A DNA stretch of 64,000 nt from NCBI GenBank assembly GCA_965237965.1, contig CBDEGT010000003.1, positions 1,426,001-1,490,000 on the forward strand. Direction: 5' to 3'. Position numbers and translations under genes: made by a program. Below the pieces are notes generated by a model, which worked only from the letters and a program-made list of their open reading frames with translations, was not told the origin of the DNA and made no database searches. Of this stretch, positions 59,776 to 64,000 are shown piece after piece. Position 1 is the stretch's first letter. The number at the start of each line of letters is the position of its first letter. The DNA comes from UBA2988 sp965237965. GTDB taxonomy: Bacteria > Gemmatimonadota > Gemmatimonadetes > Longimicrobiales > Gaopeijiaceae.

Positions 59776-60006
59776 GATTCCCTCCTGGAAAAGTGGGTTC
59801 GTACAGGAGAGGATCGAATACCGCGATGTGCTTCTTCAAGGAGATCAGAGCGAGGTTGCCGTGCCTATCCGCCGTAGGCGGATTGAGTCCAACAAGGGCG
59901 CTATCGAGTGCGGACTCTGCGCTCTTCCGCGTGATCGAGCTGCGGAGTCCTCCCCGCCTCCTGGTGGACGTTCAGCACCCGGACGCCGCGTGGAGCACAC
60001 TTTAGG

Positions 60007-61260
60007 TCAAGCCTTCGGATCCAGCAGTACCTTGACCGAGCTGGACCGTCGACGATGGGCGGCGGCACGCAGCGCGTCGCGATACTGCCCCAGCGGAAAC
60101 TGGTGGGTGATCATGCGCTCCACCGGCGCGCCCGTCTCGACCAGAAGCTGTTGGGTCACCTCGAACGTATGCACCTCTCGGTCACGCCAACGCTCGGTTC
60201 CGTAGTAGACGAAGCCCTTCACGTCCAGCTCGCGCGCCCACAAGAAGGTGAGGTCCAGGCGGGACATCTGCGCCGCGCATCCCAGCAGCACGACGCGTCC
60301 GCGCGCGGACGCGAAGCGCAGCGCCTGATCGATGCTCTCCAGGCTCCCCACGCAGTCGTAGATGAGGGGGAAGCCGCCGCCCGCATAGACCTCCGGGCCG
60401 ACGATCGGCATGTACGCCTGTGCACCCGTCTCGATCAGCGCTTGCCTCGCCGCCTCTCCGGGGGGTACGACCGAGCTCGCACCCAGCGCGCGCGCGAGCT
60501 CCGCCTCGTGCGGGCGTTTGGTCTGGGCCACGACCTCGCCCTGGAACCTCGTCGCGCGTAGAGCCCACACGGTCGCGAGCGCAATCGGACCGCTGCCGAT
60601 CACGAGCACGGGCTCCGCCGGCCGGGGTGGGCGCTCGAGCACCGCGTGCATGCTGATCGATAGCGGCTCGATCAGCGCGGCGGTTCGGTCGGACAGTTCG
60701 TCCGGCACAGGGTGCAGTTGGCTCTCGTGCGCCACCAACCGCTCCCCCCAGCCTCCGGGCAGCGAGCGGTGGTATCCGATCGTGAGGCCGCGAGCCATCG
60801 GCTCGCCCCCGACGTGCATGGGACCCGCCTCGCCCGCGTTCGCGCAGGTCGAAGCCAGCCCCGCCTCGCACGACCGGCACCAGTCCGTGCGCTCGCGCCC
60901 CCGTACGAGGCATGACACGACCGGATCCACCGCTACCCGCTGACCAGGCTCGAGCCCGCGCACGTCGCTCCCCACCTCGAGCACCCGCGCCAGGATCTCG
61001 TGACCGATCACCGCCGGGAACGAGCCGAACGGCTCCATCGCGGGGCTCGCTTCATAGCCCAGGTTCGCGATGTCGCTGCCGCAGATTCCGGCAAGCACGG
61101 TCTCGACCCGCACCCAACGCGGTCCGGGAAGCCGGGGCTCGTCCACGTTGCGCAGCGCGACCCCGCTCGCGGCACCGTACAGGAACGCATCGCTCACCCG
61201 TCCGGCGGACCTGGCGAGCAGGTAACGGGGCACGGACACGTCGAAGGTCACGGCCCGCAT
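60007..61260 (-). CDS. Zinc-dependent alcohol dehydrogenase (MDR family)
   Basis: 417-residue medium-chain dehydrogenase. Catalytic zinc ligands occur in LAGICGSDIANLG and VIGHEILARV. The four-Cys structural zinc loop is spread over SCLVRG, DWCRSCEAGLASTC. The NAD-binding Rossmann motif is VLVIGSGPIALATVWAL. It resembles sorbitol/threonine-dehydrogenase-like enzymes with an N-terminal extension; the substrate is unknown. It diverges from the thiolase gene across about 180 bp. Confidence 0.85.
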   Translation of the reverse strand: MRAVTFDVSVPRYLLARSAGRVSDAFLYGAASGVALRNVDEPRLPGPRWVRVETVLAGICGSDIANLGYEASPAMEPFGSFPAVIGHEILARVLEVGSDVRGLEPGQRVAVDPVVSCLVRGRERTDWCRSCEAGLASTCANAGEAGPMHVGGEPMARGLTIGYHRSLPGGWGERLVAHESQLHPVPDELSDRTAALIEPLSISMHAVLERPPRPAEPVLVIGSGPIALATVWALRATRFQGEVVAQTKRPHEAELARALGASSVVPPGEAARQALIETGAQAYMPIVGPEVYAGGGFPLIYDCVGSLESIDQALRFASARGRVVLLGCAAQMSRLDLTFLWARELDVKGFVYYGTERWRDREVHTFEVTQQLLVETGAPVERMITHQFPLGQYRDALRAAAHRRRSSSVKVLLDPKA

Positions 61261-61438
61261 CGTCAGGATTCCTCCGGCATCAAGTCAGAACTCGTCCAGT
61301 ATTCGGATGGCGTCGCCGAGGGCGTTGGCCATGGATCAAGGGTACCGAGCGTGGCCCGTTCTCGGCCAGCCGGCCGGGTTCGGGAACGGGGCCACACCGG
61401 GCGGGTTGAAACGCCGCCGGCTCTTCCCTGGAGGCGCA

Positions 61439-62713
61439 ATGAAGGCGGTCATCGTTGGTGGCGTCCGTACCCCGTTCGCGAAGGCCGGAACGGACTTCCG
61501 GAAACTCTCTGCCATCGATCTCGGGAAGGTGGCGGTTGGTGAGCTGCTCGCACGCTCGGTCATCCCGGCGGAGTCCGTCGATCAGCTGGTCTTCGGGACA
61601 GTCGTGCACGACCCGCACGCCCCCAACATCGCCCGCGAGGTCGGCCTCTCCACCCTCCCCAAGACGGTGCCCGCGACGACGGTCTCCCGCCAGTGTGCCA
61701 CGGCCAACCAGGCAATCGCCGACGCCGCGAACCTGATCGAGGTGGACACCGCCGAGGTGGTGGTGGCGGGTGGTGCTGAGTCGCTCTCACACGTCCCGAT
61801 TCTGGTGTCGGAGAAGCTCTCGGACATCCTGGTGTCGCTCTCGAAGGCCAAGGGCCTCGTGAATCGGATGGCCGTGTTGCGACGGATGCGACCGAAGGAT
61901 CTGATCCCCCGTACCCCCCAGATCGCCGAGCCGACGACGGGCGAGAGCATGGGACAGGCTGCCGAGCGAATGGCCAAAGAGAACGGGATCGCCCGAGCCG
62001 ACCAGGACGAATGGGCGCTGCGGTCACACCGGTTGGCGGCCGAAGGGATCGCGGATGGTCGCCTCACCGCAGAAGTCGCCCCGGTCTACGTGCCTCCGCG
62101 GTTCGAGAAGCTGGTGGAGAGCGACAACGGTGTTCGCATCGACACGACGCTCGAGAAGCTGGCCGCCCTCAGGCCGGTCTTCGACCGCCGACACGGCTCG
62201 GTGACGGCCGGAAACTCATCGCCGCTCACCGACGGCGCCGCCGCCGTCCTCCTCATGTCCGAGCAGCGTGCGCGCGCCGACGGGGTACCCGTGCTGGGGC
62301 GCATCAGAAGCTACGCATTCACCGCCCTGGATCCTTCGGGTCAGCTGCTCGGTGCGCCCGCGTACGCCGCGCCGATCGCCCTCGATCGCGCCGGTGTGAC
62401 GATGACGGACATCGGCTTGATGGAGATGCACGAGGCGTTTTCGGCACAGGTGCTGTCGAACCTCCAACAAATGACCTCGCACGAGTTCGCGGAGCGCACG
62501 CTGGGCCGCTCTCGCGCCGTTGGGCATCCTCCCATCCAGCAGATCAACGTGATGGGAGGCTCGATCGCGATCGGGCATCCGTTCGCCGCTACCGGCGCCC
62601 GGCTCACCACGACACTCCTCAACGAGATGCACATGCGGGACGTCGAGCTCGGGCTGGTGACCGTGTGTGCGGCGGGAGGCATGGGCTTCGCCATGGTGCT
62701 GGAGCGGATCTAA
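61439..62713 (+). CDS. Acetyl-CoA C-acyltransferase (thiolase, FadI-like)
   Basis: 424-residue thiolase that cleaves 3-ketoacyl-CoA in beta-oxidation. The nucleophile Cys is in SRQCATANQAIADAA, and the catalytic His and Cys are in LMEMHEAFSAQ, MGGSIAIGHPFAATGARLTT and VCAAGGMGFAM. The length matches the longer FadI group. ATG 61439 follows GGAGG-like purines. Its final codons and stop are duplicated in the 32-bp repeat at 62699-62762. No partner hydratase-dehydrogenase is nearby. Confidence 0.9.
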   Translation: MKAVIVGGVRTPFAKAGTDFRKLSAIDLGKVAVGELLARSVIPAESVDQLVFGTVVHDPHAPNIAREVGLSTLPKTVPATTVSRQCATANQAIADAANLIEVDTAEVVVAGGAESLSHVPILVSEKLSDILVSLSKAKGLVNRMAVLRRMRPKDLIPRTPQIAEPTTGESMGQAAERMAKENGIARADQDEWALRSHRLAAEGIADGRLTAEVAPVYVPPRFEKLVESDNGVRIDTTLEKLAALRPVFDRRHGSVTAGNSSPLTDGAAAVLLMSEQRARADGVPVLGRIRSYAFTALDPSGQLLGAPAYAAPIALDRAGVTMTDIGLMEMHEAFSAQVLSNLQQMTSHEFAERTLGRSRAVGHPPIQQINVMGGSIAIGHPFAATGARLTTTLLNEMHMRDVELGLVTVCAAGGMGFAMVLERI

Positions 62714-62762
62714 GGCTCCGCTCGCGACCTCTGGAGCGGATCTAGTGCTCCGCTCGCGGCCT
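62699..62762. repeat. Tandem 32-bp duplication covering the thiolase stop
   Basis: Two 32-bp units (62699-62730 and 62731-62762) both begin CTGGAGCGGATCTA and both contain a GAGCGGA/TCCGCTC hairpin. They differ at only a few positions. The first contains the end of the thiolase coding region and its TAA; the second contains TAG at the same place. They may act as paired transcription terminators. Confidence 0.75.
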
Positions 62763-62855
62763 TCGGCGAGCCGCTTCGTGCTTTCCGCCCTCGTTGTCTT
62801 CTGCGTGCTGCTGTTCCGGCATGTCTGATCCACGCCATCCGCGCCAGGCCGGGGC

Positions 62856-63365
62856 TCAGCGCTCCTCACCCAGCTCTCGGGCGAGCTCCTGACGGACCTC
62901 TCGCCGCCACCGTCCGTCATGGAAGTGCTGGCGATCCTCGTCGGTCTCGAGGTGCAGGGGACGGACCCGCACGGGTCGGCTCTGCTCGTCGATGGCCACG
63001 AACGTGAGGAAGCAGGTGTTGGTGTGTCGCTCGACCCCACTCAGGAGGTTTGCCGCCAGGACGCGCACCCCGATCTCCATCGACGTCCGCCCCACGAACG
63101 TCACCCGCGCCTGGCAGGTCACCAGCTCGCCCGCGTAAATCGGCTCCTTGAAGTCCACCCGGTCGATGGAGACGGTCACGCAGCTCTTCCCTGAGTGGCG
63201 CATGGCGGCCACGGTGGCCGCTCGGTCCACCATCGAGAGGATGACTCCGCCGAATACGTTGCCGAGGTTGTTCACGTGGTGGGGCATCATGAGCTCCGAC
63301 ACCAACCCCTCGGACGCGGCCGGGCTCAGCGGATCGTCGGTCCGCGCCTGTTCGCTCTCCCCCAT
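62856..63365 (-). CDS. Acyl-CoA thioesterase (hotdog fold)
   Basis: Hotdog thioesterase of 169 aa of the YciA/cytosolic acyl-CoA hydrolase group: ELMMPHHVNNLGNVFGGVIL and SMVDRAATVAAMRHS with the conserved Asn and Asp, then SIDRVDFKEPIYAGELVTC. Start ATG 63365 has GGGGAG about nine bases upstream; an upstream ATG at 63401 is possible. The highly basic C-terminal end (HDGRWRREVRQELARELG) is unusual. It probably hydrolyses acyl-CoA in the cytosol and lies opposite the thiolase gene. Confidence 0.85.
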   Translation of the reverse strand: MGESEQARTDDPLSPAASEGLVSELMMPHHVNNLGNVFGGVILSMVDRAATVAAMRHSGKSCVTVSIDRVDFKEPIYAGELVTCQARVTFVGRTSMEIGVRVLAANLLSGVERHTNTCFLTFVAIDEQSRPVRVRPLHLETDEDRQHFHDGRWRREVRQELARELGEER

Positions 63366-63407
63366 CGTCGATCGCTCCCCGTGCAATCTCGGTGGACTCA
63401 TATGACT

Positions 63408-64000
63408 TTACGCTCCGTCGGCCAGCACCTCCTCGATCGGCCGGGCTACCATGACCCCATCCTGACTGCTGATCCCAAGTAGTCGCTCGGGCAAGGTCTG
63501 ACGGCTGATCTGGACCGACTCCCCTACCAGAGGCGCATGCATCAGGTGGAGCGTTCCGTCCCTCCAGAGAGCGATCCCAGTGTGGGCAACGTCGAGCCCC
63601 GCCAAGGTGCTGGTAGCCGCGATCACGTCCCCGGTTCGAATCCGACTCGCCACGGCACCCAGCTCCCCCTCCGGGACATAGTACCGGCGCGCTTCGCTCA
63701 GGCGCCGCTCCATCCGTCCCACCTCGTCGTAGACGGCGGGGGCAGCAAGCTGCCGGTAAGCGTCCCGGTGGTTGGTCATGAAGCCGATCGGCTCGGCGTC
63801 GACGACTCCCCCCAGCTCCTCCGTGACCAGCTCGAGAAGGCCCTTCCGCTCGTTGTCGCTCAGCCACTCGCTGAAGTAGTGGAGCCGCGAGGGGTAGTCG
63901 GCGAGTCGTCCCTCGCGGTAGCGGATTCCCGTGATCAGCTCCTGATAGCCCTGCATCGCCAGCTCGGGCCGGTCGAGCACGTCGCGCGGCGCCGCCGTCA
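63408..64000 (-). CDS. DUF1460-family protein, partial at the window edge
   Basis: The frame reads ELITGIRYREGRLADYPSRL and HYFSEWLSDNERKGLLELVT, then GDVIAATSTLAGLDVAHTGI and LMHAPLVGESVQIS. These are features of DUF1460, an NlpC/P60-like family of amidase-type hydrolases. The first half, including the catalytic Cys, lies beyond base 64,000; the frame is open to the window end. It is six bases away from the possible longer start of the thioesterase gene. Confidence 0.75.
   Translation of the reverse strand, partial: TAAPRDVLDRPELAMQGYQELITGIRYREGRLADYPSRLHYFSEWLSDNERKGLLELVTEELGGVVDAEPIGFMTNHRDAYRQLAAPAVYDEVGRMERRLSEARRYYVPEGELGAVASRIRTGDVIAATSTLAGLDVAHTGIALWRDGTLHLMHAPLVGESVQISRQTLPERLLGISSQDGVMVARPIEEVLADGA

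Noticed and set aside
61288..61332. 15-codon minus-strand frame MANALGDAIRILDEF before the alcohol dehydrogenase
   Set aside because: Too short, immediately preceded by a stop and without an SD; probably chance or a tiny remnant.

Overview
The window is a high-GC bacterial chromosome segment. It has dense genes, many ATGA/GTGA stop-start overlaps, frequent GTG and TTG starts, lipoprotein signal peptides and outer-membrane proteins, so the source is a diderm. Several traits recall Gemmatimonadota: a very long PIG-L deacetylase, exported M28 peptidase and PD40-propeller lipoprotein, CHASE2 cyclase beside a caspase-like protein, transporters with exported N-terminal extensions, and a plant-type FabI. 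This placement is inference; no rRNA gene is present to confirm it.

Layout. 0-6 kb: a 4 x 35 bp tandem repeat, a small unknown protein, proline dehydrogenase, queE and a Nudix hydrolase on the plus strand, then a divergent pair (propeller lipoprotein, M28 peptidase). 5.8-10.5 kb: a short palindromic MITE-like element, then a minus-strand run of gyrA, a saccharopine-dehydrogenase-like gene and small unknowns. 10.7-15.6 kb: DUF6941, a CPBP protease, small proteins, sufT and a frameshifted cyclic-nucleotide-binding/phosphatase gene. 15.7-20 kb: a 1021-residue lipoprotein and an intact IS5-family element. 20-26.5 kb: MBL hydrolase, exported caspase-like protease, CHASE2 adenylate cyclase, and a second caspase with a CsgG/TPR-like partner, ending at abnormal junctions. 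26.5-34.4 kb: truncated phosphofructokinase, PIG-L deacetylase, remnants of a BMP-type ABC importer, NhaC and AGCS transporters. 34.7-42.3 kb: crcB/DUF190, an MFS permease and a tetR-RND-LolA-like-OMP operon. 42.4-50.6 kb: tRNA-Val and tRNA-Glu, phhB, fabI-aminotransferase-HAD, ligA and dacB. 50.8-57.1 kb: a full sufCBD-Rieske-SU operon and ogt. 57.5-59.8 kb: an IS91-like transposase remnant with an intact tyrosine recombinase. 60-64 kb: an alcohol dehydrogenase, thiolase, thioesterase and a partial DUF1460 gene.

How the genes fit together. sufCBDSU with its Rieske protein, plus the distant sufT, forms an Fe-S assembly set behind a possible Fur-type site. The tetR-RND-LolA-like-OMP group looks like a regulated lipid or hydrophobe exporter spanning both membranes. 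The 20-26.5 kb block combines an extracytoplasmic sensor cyclase with caspase-fold proteases and an MBL hydrolase, with a cyclic-nucleotide-binding protein 5 kb away; this is the most unusual part of the window.

Quality caution. I count about 13 single-base frameshifts in otherwise well-conserved genes, and three places (about 24.90, 26.47 and 30.47 kb) where two truncated genes abut. Either the sequence carries assembly or base-calling errors, or this accessory region is decaying. The conserved housekeeping genes are intact.
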